DNA of 64,000 nucleotides from Bradyrhizobium rifense (GTDB taxonomy: Bacteria > Pseudomonadota > Alphaproteobacteria > Rhizobiales > Xanthobacteraceae): the NCBI RefSeq assembly GCF_008123425.1, contig NZ_VSSS01000020.1, positions 61,962 through 125,961 on the forward strand, in the 5' to 3' direction. Position numbers and translations under genes: made by a program. Every line of letters begins with the position of its first letter. The first letter of the stretch is position 1. Below, one piece after another: positions 44,876 through 53,305 of this stretch. The notes below the pieces were generated by a model. That model had not been told where the DNA came from. It worked only from the letters and a program-made list of their open reading frames with translations, and searched no databases.

Positions 44876-45559
44876 TCACCCAACGAGGTGTCTGTAATAC
44901 CATCGACGCGCTAGCGCTGCCACTTCGTCCAGCGCAACGGGCTCTTCGAAGAAACGTGTTGCGCCTGGCACGAGGGCGAATTGCTTTTCGCATTTCAGCT
45001 TCTTGAACGCTTCCCGGTTCGGCTTAACCGCCTCAAGGTCGTTTCCGCCTACTATGAGCAACGTCGGTGCGCTGACGCGCACCAAGGCAGCCCCGGCGAG
45101 ATCGGGACGGCCTCCTCGCGACGTGATCGCACCAACTTGATCGGAACGTACGGCCGCCGCTTCCAATGCTGCCGCTATGCCGGTGTCAGTTCCGAAATAG
45201 CCGAGCCGTAGGCCCTTTGTATCCGGGTATTGCGCGAGCCAGTCGGCCACACCAATCAGCCGTTCGGCGAGCAGCGCAATGTTGAGCCGCAACCTTTTCG
45301 TGCGTAGGTCTATTTCCTGCTCCTCGACCGTCAGCAAATCAACAAGGAGAGTCGCAAGATTGGACTCGTTGAGCAGACGCTCCATATAGCGATCTAGGTA
45401 GCGACTGCGAGGATTGTGAAGGCCACTGCTGCTACCTTGCGCGAAGAGAATAAGGCCGCTGGATTCTAGCGGCACCGTCAGCTTGCCGTAAAGCGATTGC
45501 GAGCCCGCTGGGACGGCTACCAACTGGTCTTCAATCGCTAGAGCGGCAGGATTGCGCAT
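44876..45559 (-). CDS. Alpha/beta-hydrolase-like protein, probably catalytically dead
   Basis: A 227-aa dienelactone-hydrolase-like fold (LILFAQGSSSGLHNPRSRYLDRYMERL, LLVDLLTVEEQEIDLRT, LRLGYFGTDTGIAAAL, APTLLIVGGNDLEAV). In homologs I recall, the nucleophile elbow reads GxSTG and the catalytic His lies in GATHLFEEP. Here these are GTDTG and GATRFFEEP, so both Ser and His are replaced (Asp and Arg) while the Asp of GGND remains. The protein may be a pseudoenzyme with a binding role. Such genes often sit in rhizobial stress clusters beside phosphoribosyltransferase genes. ATG at 45559 with AAGGA upstream; GTG at 45565 is less likely. A one-mismatch Fnr-type box lies 172 bp upstream. Confidence 0.75.
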   Translation of the reverse strand: MRNPAALAIEDQLVAVPAGSQSLYGKLTVPLESSGLILFAQGSSSGLHNPRSRYLDRYMERLLNESNLATLLVDLLTVEEQEIDLRTKRLRLNIALLAERLIGVADWLAQYPDTKGLRLGYFGTDTGIAAALEAAAVRSDQVGAITSRGGRPDLAGAALVRVSAPTLLIVGGNDLEAVKPNREAFKKLKCEKQFALVPGATRFFEEPVALDEVAALARRWYYRHLVG

Positions 45560-45724
45560 CGTCACTTTCCTTTCTGGAGGGCGCTGCGGCGACCGCTATC
45601 TCTCCCGCTATCCGCTCGAACCAAAACGCCGCTTGCCTTGCGAATTGGCACTGATCGCGAGCAACACGCCTTGGTTCGCCGCAAGCTTTTGAAAGAGCTT
45701 TGCCCAACAAGGGCTCGCCCGACC

Positions 45725-45738
45725 ATGACGTCCGTCAA
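45725..45738. promoter_or_regulatory. Crp/Fnr-type palindrome (one mismatch)
   Basis: ATGACGTCCGTCAA, one base from TTGAYN4RTCAA, centred 172 bp upstream of the alpha/beta-hydrolase-like gene; the longest spacing of the set, so its target is less certain. Confidence 0.35.
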
Positions 45739-46016
45739 TGGAGTGATGATCGTCTAGCTTCCCGGCAGAGTATCATCACGAAACTGAGCCGGCACCCGTT
45801 GGAGAACAGCCAGAACAGCTTCGCGTGCAAGCAGGAGACCGCGAACTGATTGCGAAGCTCGCAATCAGCCCTCTTGCAGCGAAAATTCCATAAGCATCGC
45901 GCGCAAGAATCCGAGAGCGACCTTCCCCGCCGCGATCGGAAACTCGACGGACCGGATCGGCCTCCTCCTCGATAATCATCATCAATTTCGCATAATTTTC
46001 TCACGCGGGCACGAAA

Positions 46017-46030
46017 TTGATCTTTATCAG
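46017..46030. promoter_or_regulatory. Crp/Fnr-type palindrome (one mismatch) upstream of DUF2188 gene
   Basis: TTGATCTTTATCAG, one base from TTGAYN4RTCAA, centred 38 bp before the ATG at 46062 and 59 bp before the alternative GTG at 46083; the latter spacing is nearer to the other boxes. Confidence 0.4.
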
Positions 46031-46061
46031 GGTGCCTTCTTCGATATTGCAGTATCGTAGT

Positions 46062-46328
46062 ATGTGGTACGGAGTTCCCCCTGTGGTTGCGGCCGTTCAC
46101 GTTGTTCCCGACGACAATTTCGACGACTGGGTCGTTCGCGACGACAAGGGGTGCGAGCTCGGCCACTATCCGACCAGGGAAAACGCCGAGTTTGCCGCGC
46201 AAGCAACTGCGCGGGAATTGGGGACCAGGCTCGTCGTTCATCTCCCTGATGGAAGAACCAGTAGTACTACTTTTGAGAGGGGATGGCTCGCCAGATTGTT
46301 CGGTTCGGTCGGCTTAAGAAAATGGTAA
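46062..46328 (+). CDS. DUF2188-like small protein
   Basis: An 88-aa protein with one small domain, VVPDDNFDDWVVRDDKGCEL, then GHYPTRENAEFAAQATARELGTRLVVHLPDGRTSSTTF. The pattern W-x-V-(R/K)-x-(D)-G followed by (T)-(R/K)-x-(E/D)-A and a final VVH-x-x-DG matches DUF2188, a small alpha-beta fold of unknown function. The start is uncertain: ATG at 46062, or GTG at 46083 with GGAG 8 nt upstream. The C-terminal ERGWLARLFG segment is shared by rhizobial relatives. Its location in the stress region and an upstream palindrome suggest co-regulation. Confidence 0.7.
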   Translation: MWYGVPPVVAAVHVVPDDNFDDWVVRDDKGCELGHYPTRENAEFAAQATARELGTRLVVHLPDGRTSSTTFERGWLARLFGSVGLRKW

Positions 46329-46402
46329 GCGCCTCTGTTGGAAGAGGCATCAATTACAATGCGACGCGAAGGCCAATTTGTGCCGCCTTGAGCCACGAAA
46401 TA

Positions 46403-46416
46403 TTGACAACGATCAT
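46403..46416. promoter_or_regulatory. Crp/Fnr-type palindrome (one mismatch) upstream of SDH-type protease gene
   Basis: TTGACAACGATCAT, one base from TTGAYN4RTCAA, centred 150 bp upstream of the ATG at 46560. Confidence 0.4.
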
Positions 46417-46559
46417 GGCGCTCGGCACGACGGCGCTCAATGTTCGCAGCGCGAATTCCGATGAAGATGACATCTCTATGCTCTGCACGCGGAGCCGCAT
46501 TTTGCCTTATGCCGTAGCCGTTACGACCAACCGGCGTTCGGCCCGCTGAGGAGGACACC

Positions 46560-47423
46560 ATGTCGATAGGCGATATTGTCTGGATGTTCTTCATATTCTC
46601 CGCGCTCCAGCCGATGCTGCGGCAGCAGTTTCTCGAAGTCTTGCGGGTGCGCAAGATTTCGCAGATCGAGCGCGAGCGACAGTCCCGGGTGATCCTGCTG
46701 GTGCACCGCCAGGAAACGATGCGGTTTCTCGGCTTTCCGCTTGCGCGCTACATCGACATCAACGATTCCGAGGACGTGATGCGCGCCATCCAGATGACGG
46801 ACGCCGATGTGCCGATTGACCTCGTGCTTCATACTCCGGGCGGACTCGTCCTGGCCGCACTGCAGATCGCCAAAGCGGTACGGGAGCACAAGGCAAAGGT
46901 CACCGTCTTTGTGCCGCACCACGCCATGTCGGGCGGTACGCTGATCGCACTCGCCGCCGACGAAATCGTCATGAGCAAGCATTCCATGCTGGGCCCGATC
47001 GATCCGCAACTCGGGGACTCACCGGCCGCCTCGCTGATCAAGGTCTTGGCAGACAAGCCGATTGCAAAGGTCGACGACCGGACGTTGATCATGGCCGACG
47101 TCGGCCGCAAGGCGATCACGCAGGTCAAACAAGCCGCATGCGAGCTGCTGACCCGTCGACTGTCCGCGGAGAAAGCCGGTGCCGTGGCAGACACCCTAAC
47201 CTCCGGCACATGGACCCACGACTATCCGATATGGGCCTCCGTCGCGACTTCGCTCGGCTTGCCCGTGAGCACCGACATGCCGCACAACGTCCTCGAGCTG
47301 CTCAAGCTCTATCCGCAACCCGTCCGAATGCAAAGCGGCGGCGGCGTGGAGTACCTGCCGGTCGAGCGGCGCGGATCGGGAGGACCGAAGATGGATGCGT
47401 TCGGATCGCCGCGGGTTCCGTAA
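46560..47423 (+). CDS. SDH/ClpP-class membrane-anchored serine protease
   Basis: A 287-aa protein of the SDH_sah (PF01972) family in the ClpP/crotonase superfamily. An N-terminal hydrophobic helix (about 4-20, VWMFFIFSALQPML) anchors it. The core includes RAIQMTDADVPIDLVLHTPGG (about 80-98, oxyanion region) and HHAMSGGTLIALAADEIVM with the nucleophilic Ser in AMSGG (about residue 125). A Lys or His/Asp partner cannot be assigned with certainty; LGPIDPQLG follows as in relatives. It likely degrades or clips membrane-associated proteins, the same functional niche as FtsH or DegP in other stress-tolerance loci. Start ATG at 46560 with GAGGA about 7 nt upstream. Confidence 0.88.
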   Translation: MSIGDIVWMFFIFSALQPMLRQQFLEVLRVRKISQIERERQSRVILLVHRQETMRFLGFPLARYIDINDSEDVMRAIQMTDADVPIDLVLHTPGGLVLAALQIAKAVREHKAKVTVFVPHHAMSGGTLIALAADEIVMSKHSMLGPIDPQLGDSPAASLIKVLADKPIAKVDDRTLIMADVGRKAITQVKQAACELLTRRLSAEKAGAVADTLTSGTWTHDYPIWASVATSLGLPVSTDMPHNVLELLKLYPQPVRMQSGGGVEYLPVERRGSGGPKMDAFGSPRVP

Positions 47424-47473
47424 CGCACCCAAGTCGAACGATCAACTCATCCTATCAATTCTCAAGTGTGATC

Positions 47474-47487
47474 TTGACGGCAGTCAA
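47474..47487. promoter_or_regulatory. Perfect Crp/Fnr-type palindrome upstream of second DUF1236 gene
   Basis: TTGACGGCAGTCAA, perfect match to TTGAYN4RTCAA, centred 120 bp upstream of the ATG at 47601. Confidence 0.7.
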
Positions 47488-47600
47488 CGTGCCCGGCTTT
47501 GTCACATGTATAAATGCCTGATCACCAAGCGGCTCGAGTGTCGTGACATCCTCGACCGCCTCGGCTGATCCGAACCCCTCAGTCTATTCAGGAGACGATC

Positions 47601-48023
47601 ATGCACCAACTAATTCGCGGAGGCGCGATCGCCGTTGCGCTTCTTGGTAGCGTAAGCTTCGCCGCCGCCCAGCGGGCGTCTGGCGACGTTCACCCCAATT
47701 TGACGGCAAGTCAGCAACAGGCTGTCAGCCAGGGACTCGCGTCTTCGCCATCACAGCCCGCGCCGTCCGGCGAGCAACCGCAGGTTGGCAATAAAGTTCC
47801 CGATTCCATGTCAGCGCAGTCGGTGCCAGGTACCGTTAGCGATCAGGTTCCCGAGACCAAGAACCTTCTCTTCGTCAAACTGCCGGACCGGATCGTGCTG
47901 ATCGATCCTGACAACAAGCTCGTCACGCAGATCGTCATGGACAGTTCCACGACGGATTCGAGCACCACGGGATCGAATACCGGCGGATCGACGACCAATA
48001 CCTCGGACCGGCCTTCGCGGTAA
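47601..48023 (+). CDS. Exported DUF1236-type protein
   Basis: A 140-aa exported protein. The signal peptide (about 1-23) ends at AAAQRA. A short Gln/Ser/Pro-rich linker precedes one DUF1236-like beta unit (about 90-115, KNLLFVKLPDRIVLIDPDNK, then LVTQIV) and a Ser/Thr/Gly-rich tail. The VxLIDPxNxxVxQIV phrase is shared with the C-terminus of the larger DUF1236 protein at 33342-34568. Both genes also have an Fnr-type palindrome upstream, so they look like co-regulated paralogs. ATG at 47601 has AGGAG 10 nt upstream. A strong hairpin follows 28 nt after the stop. Confidence 0.8.
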   Translation: MHQLIRGGAIAVALLGSVSFAAAQRASGDVHPNLTASQQQAVSQGLASSPSQPAPSGEQPQVGNKVPDSMSAQSVPGTVSDQVPETKNLLFVKLPDRIVLIDPDNKLVTQIVMDSSTTDSSTTGSNTGGSTTNTSDRPSR

Positions 48024-48051
48024 CGATCCGCAGCTAGCTCTTCGGATGATA

Positions 48052-48088
48052 CCGGCGACGCGCCGTGCATGGCATGGCGCGTCGCCGG
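48052..48088 (+). terminator. Perfect 13-bp hairpin downstream of DUF1236-type gene
   Basis: CCGGCGACGCGCC (48052-48064) and GGCGCGTCGCCGG (48076-48088) pair perfectly around an 11-nt loop, 28 nt after the stop at 48023. No T-run follows; a GC-rich stem of this strength can still stop or protect the transcript. Confidence 0.6.
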
Positions 48089-48289
48089 CAGCAACGGAGG
48101 TGATTTGATTGTCAAATCCCATTTCTCGTTGCCATCGCCAGCGGCGGTCGCCTTGACGATCGTCGCTCTCGCTCCGTGGAAGAATCGTGCCGCGGCAGGA
48201 AAATCGGGCTCACGCAACCGTCGGCCGTAGTGCGCTCCAAAAACTGCCGGTTTTCGTCAGCAGTTGATAGCGCCTCGTACTCCCTATCG

Positions 48290-48763
48290 TCAGGCGATCT
48301 CCTCCTCCGCCGGATCGCGACGACCGATCAGCCAATAGATAACGCCGAGCGCGACGATCGCCGCCGCCAGCGACAAGATGTGCAGCGCGTCCGTCTCTGT
48401 GAGATCGAGGATGATGACCTTCCGGCAGATAGCCAATAACGCGATCATCACGACCGAGCGTATCTGGACAACAGTATCACGGCGCTCGGCAACCACCAGA
48501 AGCGTTTTCTTGAACTCGAGTGCAATGATCACCGTCAGGATCATGCCGAATGCAGCCTGAAACGCAGAGTAGTCGGATGGATCGAATCCTCCAGCGAGAA
48601 CCAGGCCAAACAAAATCTTCAAGGTCAGCGTCCACAGCGCGGCGACGATGATGACGGCGATCAACGCCGTGAGGAACATGACGACGACGTACTCGAAGCG
48701 TTGATACAGCGACAGCAGCCCCAATCGTTCTCTCGCATCCTTCAACTCCTGCTTGATCGACAT
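48290..48763 (-). CDS. PsiE-type phosphate-starvation-inducible membrane protein
   Basis: A 157-aa membrane protein with four predicted helices: about 25-50 (FEYVVVMFLTALIAVIIVAALWTL), 70-90, 105-125 and 130-150. The FKKTLL and VVQIRSVVMIALLAICRKVIILDL segments match PsiE-family proteins. PsiE is induced by phosphate starvation in E. coli and is one of the genes of the transmissible stress-tolerance locus; its molecular role is unknown. The ATG at 48763 has GGAGG 5 nt upstream. It follows the MFS pump gene by 39 nt on the same strand, so HlyD-MFS-PsiE form one unit. Confidence 0.85.
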   Translation of the reverse strand: MSIKQELKDARERLGLLSLYQRFEYVVVMFLTALIAVIIVAALWTLTLKILFGLVLAGGFDPSDYSAFQAAFGMILTVIIALEFKKTLLVVAERRDTVVQIRSVVMIALLAICRKVIILDLTETDALHILSLAAAIVALGVIYWLIGRRDPAEEEIA

Positions 48764-48802
48764 CGGGGCCTCCGACACGCCGCGTCTCACGCTTCTGGCG
48801 TC

Positions 48803-50347
48803 TCACGCTTCTGCAAGCCTTCCTGGCGGACTCTCTTTTCCAGGCGCTCGGCGTGGACGTTGTATCAGTATTACCAGCGGGATCGCCAGCAAGGATACGA
48901 ACATCATCAGCTTGAAATTGTCGATGAACGCGACAGCTTCTGCCTGTGCTGAAACGAGCTGTGTTAGTGCGGCCCGCCCCTGAACGGTTGCGAGACCGAA
49001 ATGCTGGGCATGGTCGCGTATCACCTGCCGGTAGGGGGTAATGTGCTCGACCAGCTCGGCCTGGGCGGTGGCTGAATTGCGCACCAGCAGATAGCTCATC
49101 AGGGAAATGCCGATGCTCGCCCCGATATTCCGCATCAAATTGAAGAGCCCGGTTCCCTGCGTGCGCAACGTTGAGGGAAGGGTTCCGAACGCCACCGTGC
49201 CGAGCGGTACGAAAACGAATCCAAGGCCGAAACCCTGTAGTAAACCGGTGCGGACCAGGGTGCCCTGCGATACGTCGGGAGTAAAACCGGTCATGAAATA
49301 GAGGGACAGCGCCGTCAGTCCGAAACCAGTCGCGATTAAGATGCGTCCGTCGATATGGCGGATGAGCTGCCCGACCAACAACATCGCGACCATGGTCCCG
49401 ACACCACGTGGCGCGAGCACGAGGCCCGCCGTCAGCACTGGATAGTTCATGAGCTTTTCGAGATAGGGCGTCAGCATCGACAGCGTCGCTAGCAGCACGA
49501 CACCAACGATGAAAATCAGGATGGCCCCGACGACAAAATTCCGGTCGCGGAACAGCGCAAGATCAATGAAAGGATCGGCCATTGACAGGGAGTGGACCGT
49601 AAAGAGATAGAAGCCAAGCACGAAAAGCGCGGCTTCCAATTGAATCTCGGGAGAGGCAAACCAGTCGAGGCGCTCGCCCCGGTCCAGGAAAAGCTGCAAT
49701 GCACCAATGCCCAGGCTGAGCGACGCAAATCCGAGCCAATCGAGCCGCCGCGCGAGGGGCCGCCCGATGCGCCGTCCGAGAAACAGCAAAATGCCAAGCG
49801 CGCACAGCACGCCAACTGGCAGGTTGACATAAAACACCCAGCGCCAGCTATAGGAGTCGGTCAACCAGCCGCCGAGTGTCGGCCCGAGAATCGGGCCTAA
49901 CATCACGCCGAGGCCGAAGATCGCGGTCGCCTGTCCTTGCTGCTCCGGCGGATAAGCGTCGAGCAGCACGGATTGCGAGAGCGGCACCAGCGGCGCGCCA
50001 AAGATACCTTGAAGCAGTCGAAAGAAGACCATCTGTCCTAGCGACACGGCCGCCCCACAGAGCATCGAGGTCACAATGAAGCCGATCACCGCCGTCAGGA
50101 ACAATGGCTTGCGGCCGAGCCTTGCTTCGAGCCAGCCCGTCGCCGGCGTAACGATCGCAGCCGCAACGATATAGGAAGTCAGGACCCAGTTGATTTGGTC
50201 GCTCGTCGCCGACAGGCTGCCCTGCATATATGGCAACGCGACATTTGCTATCGTAGTATCAAGCGCCTGCATCAGGGTCGCAAGCATCACGGTTGCTGTG
50301 ATCATTCCGCGGTTCATGATGCTGCTCTCTACGGCCGTGCTCGCCAT
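48803..50347 (-). CDS. DHA2-family (EmrB/QacA-like) MFS multidrug exporter
   Basis: A 514-aa, 14-helix major facilitator of the drug:H+ antiporter-2 family. Motif A-like region (GWLEARLGRKPLF), motif C-like GVMLGPILGPTLGGWL and the N-terminal LDTTIANVALPYMQ (motif D1) are all visible. It pairs with the HlyD-type adaptor upstream to pump toxic compounds across both membranes through a TolC-like channel, which is not in the window. The ATG at 50347 comes one base after the adaptor stop, supporting this start over 50431. PsiE follows. Fnr-type boxes lie upstream of the adaptor gene. Confidence 0.93.
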   Translation of the reverse strand: MASTAVESSIMNRGMITATVMLATLMQALDTTIANVALPYMQGSLSATSDQINWVLTSYIVAAAIVTPATGWLEARLGRKPLFLTAVIGFIVTSMLCGAAVSLGQMVFFRLLQGIFGAPLVPLSQSVLLDAYPPEQQGQATAIFGLGVMLGPILGPTLGGWLTDSYSWRWVFYVNLPVGVLCALGILLFLGRRIGRPLARRLDWLGFASLSLGIGALQLFLDRGERLDWFASPEIQLEAALFVLGFYLFTVHSLSMADPFIDLALFRDRNFVVGAILIFIVGVVLLATLSMLTPYLEKLMNYPVLTAGLVLAPRGVGTMVAMLLVGQLIRHIDGRILIATGFGLTALSLYFMTGFTPDVSQGTLVRTGLLQGFGLGFVFVPLGTVAFGTLPSTLRTQGTGLFNLMRNIGASIGISLMSYLLVRNSATAQAELVEHITPYRQVIRDHAQHFGLATVQGRAALTQLVSAQAEAVAFIDNFKLMMFVSLLAIPLVILIQRPRRAPGKESPPGRLAEA

Positions 50348-50348
50348 G

Positions 50349-51542
50349 TCAGGCCCCGAAAATCGCGGTGAAGTCACGCCACAGCTCGCGGAGCGATCGC
50401 TGGTGGCCGGTGTCGATCGAGATCTTGACACTCATCCCTTCGCGCAGTGGCGGGTGGTTCGCGGGTTGATCGAAAAAAAGGCGAACCGGAATGCGCTGCA
50501 CGACTTTCACCCAGTTGCCTGTGGCATTTTGCGGCGGCAATAGTGCGAAGACCGATCCACTCGCGGGCGCCAGCGACGTCACCTGCGCTGCAATCGGGGT
50601 GTCCGGATAGGCGTCGACGATGACCCGCGCCGGATTTCCTTCCCTCACATAGGTGAGATCCGTCTCCTTGATATTGGCTTCGACATAGAGATCGCGCGTC
50701 GCTACCAGCGGAAACGCCGCTTGTCCGGCATTCAAAAAAACGCCTATCGCGATGCTCTCGACGTTGTGCGGAATGCCGTCGAAAGGTGCGACGATAGAGG
50801 TCAGTCGCAGGTTGTGCGCGGCGAGATCGACGGCCGCCTGCGCCTGTTTGACCGTGGATTGCTGGTCGACCGGCAAATCCAGGTTGCCGCCGACCTGGGC
50901 GAGCGCCGCCGCTGCCTCCCGCTCCAAGCTGGCCAGATTGGCCTTGGCCGCCTGAAAGTCGCGGATTGCGGCATCGAGCGTCGCCCGAGACGCGGTGCCA
51001 GTGTTGTAGAGCTGCTGCTGGCGTTCATAATTGGCCTGCGTGTAGTCGACCGAGGCCCTTGCCTCATCGATCTGCTTCTGGCGTGCGCGGTAAGTCTCGA
51101 TCAGAGTGTGCGCCTGGTCGCGTGCAATGCCAAGCTGCGCTTCGGCGTTGGCTAGCGCAAGCCGATATGTCTCCGTATCGATATTGAAGAGCGGGTCGCC
51201 TTTCTTCACCGGCGCATTCGACTTTGCTGCGATGCCGATGACCTGGCCCGAGATCTGCGCGCTGATCGACGCGCTCACGGCCTGAACATAAGCGTCTTCC
51301 TCGGACACGTAGCGACCGGTCGTCAGATAAAGGGCGAGCGCGCCGGCAACCAGCACGACCGGACCAAGGGCCAGCAGCGGCCGGCGCCAGCGGCTTCGCG
51401 ATGGCGCCGGCGCGCCTTCTACACCAGGCTTCTCCGTCGAACCCTGAAGTTCCCGATCCAAGTAAGGAGAACGCCTCGGGAGTGCGCGAGCCGTGCTGGG
51501 TTCGCCACTTTTCGTAAATGCTTCGAAGCCGCTATCTGGCAT
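50349..51542 (-). CDS. HlyD/EmrA family membrane fusion adaptor
   Basis: A 397-aa periplasmic adaptor. A 55-aa cytoplasmic N-terminus precedes the single helix (about 57-75, LALGPVVLVAGALALYLTTG). The biotinyl-lipoyl half-motif VSASISAQISGQVIGIAAKSN (about 88-108), a long alpha-hairpin (about 120-230) and the second lipoyl half SIVAPFDGIPHNVESIAIGVFLNAG follow, then a beta-barrel domain. It is the EmrA partner of the DHA2 exporter encoded directly downstream. Promoter-proximal gene of the HlyD-MFS-PsiE unit; two one-mismatch Fnr-type palindromes lie 66 and 112 bp upstream of its ATG. Confidence 0.93.
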   Translation of the reverse strand: MPDSGFEAFTKSGEPSTARALPRRSPYLDRELQGSTEKPGVEGAPAPSRSRWRRPLLALGPVVLVAGALALYLTTGRYVSEEDAYVQAVSASISAQISGQVIGIAAKSNAPVKKGDPLFNIDTETYRLALANAEAQLGIARDQAHTLIETYRARQKQIDEARASVDYTQANYERQQQLYNTGTASRATLDAAIRDFQAAKANLASLEREAAAALAQVGGNLDLPVDQQSTVKQAQAAVDLAAHNLRLTSIVAPFDGIPHNVESIAIGVFLNAGQAAFPLVATRDLYVEANIKETDLTYVREGNPARVIVDAYPDTPIAAQVTSLAPASGSVFALLPPQNATGNWVKVVQRIPVRLFFDQPANHPPLREGMSVKISIDTGHQRSLRELWRDFTAIFGA

Positions 51543-51600
51543 GGCGCGATACTCGCCGTCCCGGTGGTCGCAAATGTTGCGTCAATCGGTCGTCGGCACC

Positions 51601-51661
51601 TTGATGGGTGTCAGCCACTCGCGAAATACAAAAATGCAGGCAGAGAATTGAGCCTTGTCAA
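51601..51661. promoter_or_regulatory. Two Crp/Fnr-type palindromes (one mismatch each) upstream of efflux operon
   Basis: TTGATGGGTGTCAG at 51601-51614 and TTGAGCCTTGTCAA at 51648-51661, centred 66 and 112 bp upstream of the adaptor ATG at 51542, 47 bp apart. The rest of the 289-bp gap to the AI-2E permease gene shows no gene. Confidence 0.5.
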
Positions 51662-51831
51662 TGCATGAGGCCGTTCGATTTGCGAATTGAATTTGGCGAC
51701 CCCCACGTCGCTTGCCCTCCGTGGGCGTTCCTCCCCGAGACTTGGACCGCCGGCGAAAGCCGCGCGGTCCGTTTTTTCCGCCCGATAAACGACGAGAGAA
51801 GCATCAGGACATCGTGACGACACCCCGACCG

Positions 51832-52962
51832 TCACTCCCGAATGCCGATCCATTCGCGCCATACGGTCAGGAGCGCCGCCATGATTACCGGGCCAAGAAA
51901 GAGGCCGACTAATCCAAACGACTGCATCCCGCCGAGAATTCCGATCAGCACGAGCAGGAAGGGCAGCTCAGCGCTGCCTCCGATAAGAGCCGGCTGAATG
52001 AAATTGTCGCCGATCAGCAGCACCGCCGCGCCAAAGACAAACAGTCCGACAGGCACCAACAGGATGCCGTCTTGAACAACCAAAGTCAGAGAAGCCGCCG
52101 CAAGCACGACCCAGGCGCCGAGCGGCACCATCGCCAATACAATTGTCATCGCCGAAAATAGCAGCGGATGCGGCACGCCCATCACGACGTAGGCAATACC
52201 GACGACAGCGCCCTTCACAATAGCCGCTGCGATCGTTCCGTTCACGGTCGCGCGGGTTGCGGCGGCGATCTTGCCGACCAGGCGAGTGCCGGGATTGCCG
52301 AGCAGCCGCCGAGCGGTGACGACCGACCGGTCCGCCAGCCATATTCCGTCGCGCAGCATCAAGAAAAGCGCGATCAGCGTAATGGCGAAGAGGAAGAGAC
52401 GATGTAACAGTGCGCCGCCGAGCGTGCCGGTCCAGCTAGTCAGATTTTCGATGTTTACGCCGCGAAGCCATTCCTTGAGAGCCTCAGGATTGCTGAGGTT
52501 GGCTCGCCACCAGAGATCCAGGTATTCGCCGGCGATCGGCAGCTGCACAAGCCAGCCCGGGACAACAACTCCGCTCTCGCGCAGGCTATTGAGCACGTGC
52601 ACAAAAGCATCGCTCCCCTGGGCGACCTGACGCACGGTCAAGACAATGGGTATGAGAAGAACGAGGCCGATTATGCAAGTAAACAGCAACGATGCTAGTA
52701 ATGATGAGGGACGGCCAGAGATCAGCTGCGCAAACCGAACGTAGAACGGCCAGGTGGTGATGGCAATTACGCCTGCCCAGATCATTGCAACGAGGAAATC
52801 GCGCGCGACCCAAAGCGCAAGCAACATCACTGCGACTGCGATAGCGGCCTGGATCGTCGCCCGCATGTGCGATTCAAACTGCGGCGGAGGTTCTTCCAGC
52901 GTGCGAAATCCGCTTCCGTCGTCGCTTCGCACGAAGTCGTGTCGCGGCATTGGGGGCCCCAT
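51832..52962 (-). CDS. AI-2E family (PF01594) membrane permease
   Basis: A 376-aa membrane protein with about eight helices in the AI-2E transporter family pattern: an N-terminal pair (MLLALWVARDFLVAMIWAGVIAITTWPFY), a middle soluble part (about 115-200), then helices including FAITLIALFLMLRDG and a C-terminal block GDNFIQPALIGG, then PFLLVLIGILGGMQSFGLVGLFLGPV. Members export autoinducer-2 or act as Na+(Li+)/H+ antiporters; the role here is unknown. ATG at 52962 or 52950. A perfect Fnr-type box is 62 bp upstream. A broken fragment of a very similar gene lies at 34.9-35.0 kb. Confidence 0.9.
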   Translation of the reverse strand: MGPPMPRHDFVRSDDGSGFRTLEEPPPQFESHMRATIQAAIAVAVMLLALWVARDFLVAMIWAGVIAITTWPFYVRFAQLISGRPSSLLASLLFTCIIGLVLLIPIVLTVRQVAQGSDAFVHVLNSLRESGVVVPGWLVQLPIAGEYLDLWWRANLSNPEALKEWLRGVNIENLTSWTGTLGGALLHRLFLFAITLIALFLMLRDGIWLADRSVVTARRLLGNPGTRLVGKIAAATRATVNGTIAAAIVKGAVVGIAYVVMGVPHPLLFSAMTIVLAMVPLGAWVVLAAASLTLVVQDGILLVPVGLFVFGAAVLLIGDNFIQPALIGGSAELPFLLVLIGILGGMQSFGLVGLFLGPVIMAALLTVWREWIGIRE

Positions 52963-53017
52963 CGTGCTGGCACCGATCCGTTTGCTGGCAGGCTACATGG
53001 CTAGTCACTTCCCCACG

Positions 53018-53031
53018 TTGATGGACATCAA
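53018..53031. promoter_or_regulatory. Perfect Crp/Fnr-type palindrome upstream of AI-2E permease gene
   Basis: TTGATGGACATCAA, perfect match to TTGAYN4RTCAA and the closest in the window to the classical FixK/Fnr box TTGAT-N4-ATCAA. Centred 62 bp upstream of the ATG at 52962. Confidence 0.72.
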
Positions 53032-53104
53032 CTTGCCGATGCCGATGCGCCGTTCCGTGCCGTGCCTCTTTCGCGGGCGCAGTTTTCAAATAACGCAGAT
53101 CGAA

Positions 53105-53204
53105 TTGACAGCCATCAGATGGTTTCGCCGCGGAGCTGAGGTTATCTGCTCCAACAGGCGGGCTGTCGCCCTCGCATTTGCTTTCCGAAATTGACCGACG
53201 TCAG
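53105..53204. promoter_or_regulatory. Two Crp/Fnr-type palindromes (one mismatch each) upstream of quinone oxidoreductase gene
   Basis: TTGACAGCCATCAG at 53105-53118 and TTGACCGACGTCAG at 53191-53204. The second is centred 108 bp upstream of the preferred ATG at 53306, in line with other boxes. The divergent permease gene lies on the other side. Confidence 0.5.
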
Positions 53205-53305
53205 CGTCTCTGCCGGCAATTTCGTCCATGCAGGCGGAAAGCCCACGCGAGATAGCAACCATGCTCGATCGTCCCCGCAATGCTTCGCTTTTTCGGCATC
53301 ACACG

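Larger units (their letters stand above)
45560..46061. other. Intergenic region with two Fnr-type boxes
   Basis: About 500 bp between divergent genes. It holds one-mismatch palindromes at 45725-45738 and 46017-46030 (listed separately). A minus-strand frame at 45776-45985 (MMMIIEEEADPVRRVSDRGG) has no recognisable family and I do not count it as a gene. Confidence 0.4.

Noticed and set aside
45735..46241. 168-aa minus-strand frame between the hydrolase-like and DUF2188 genes
   Set aside because: Largely antisense to the DUF2188 gene, with biased composition and no motif.
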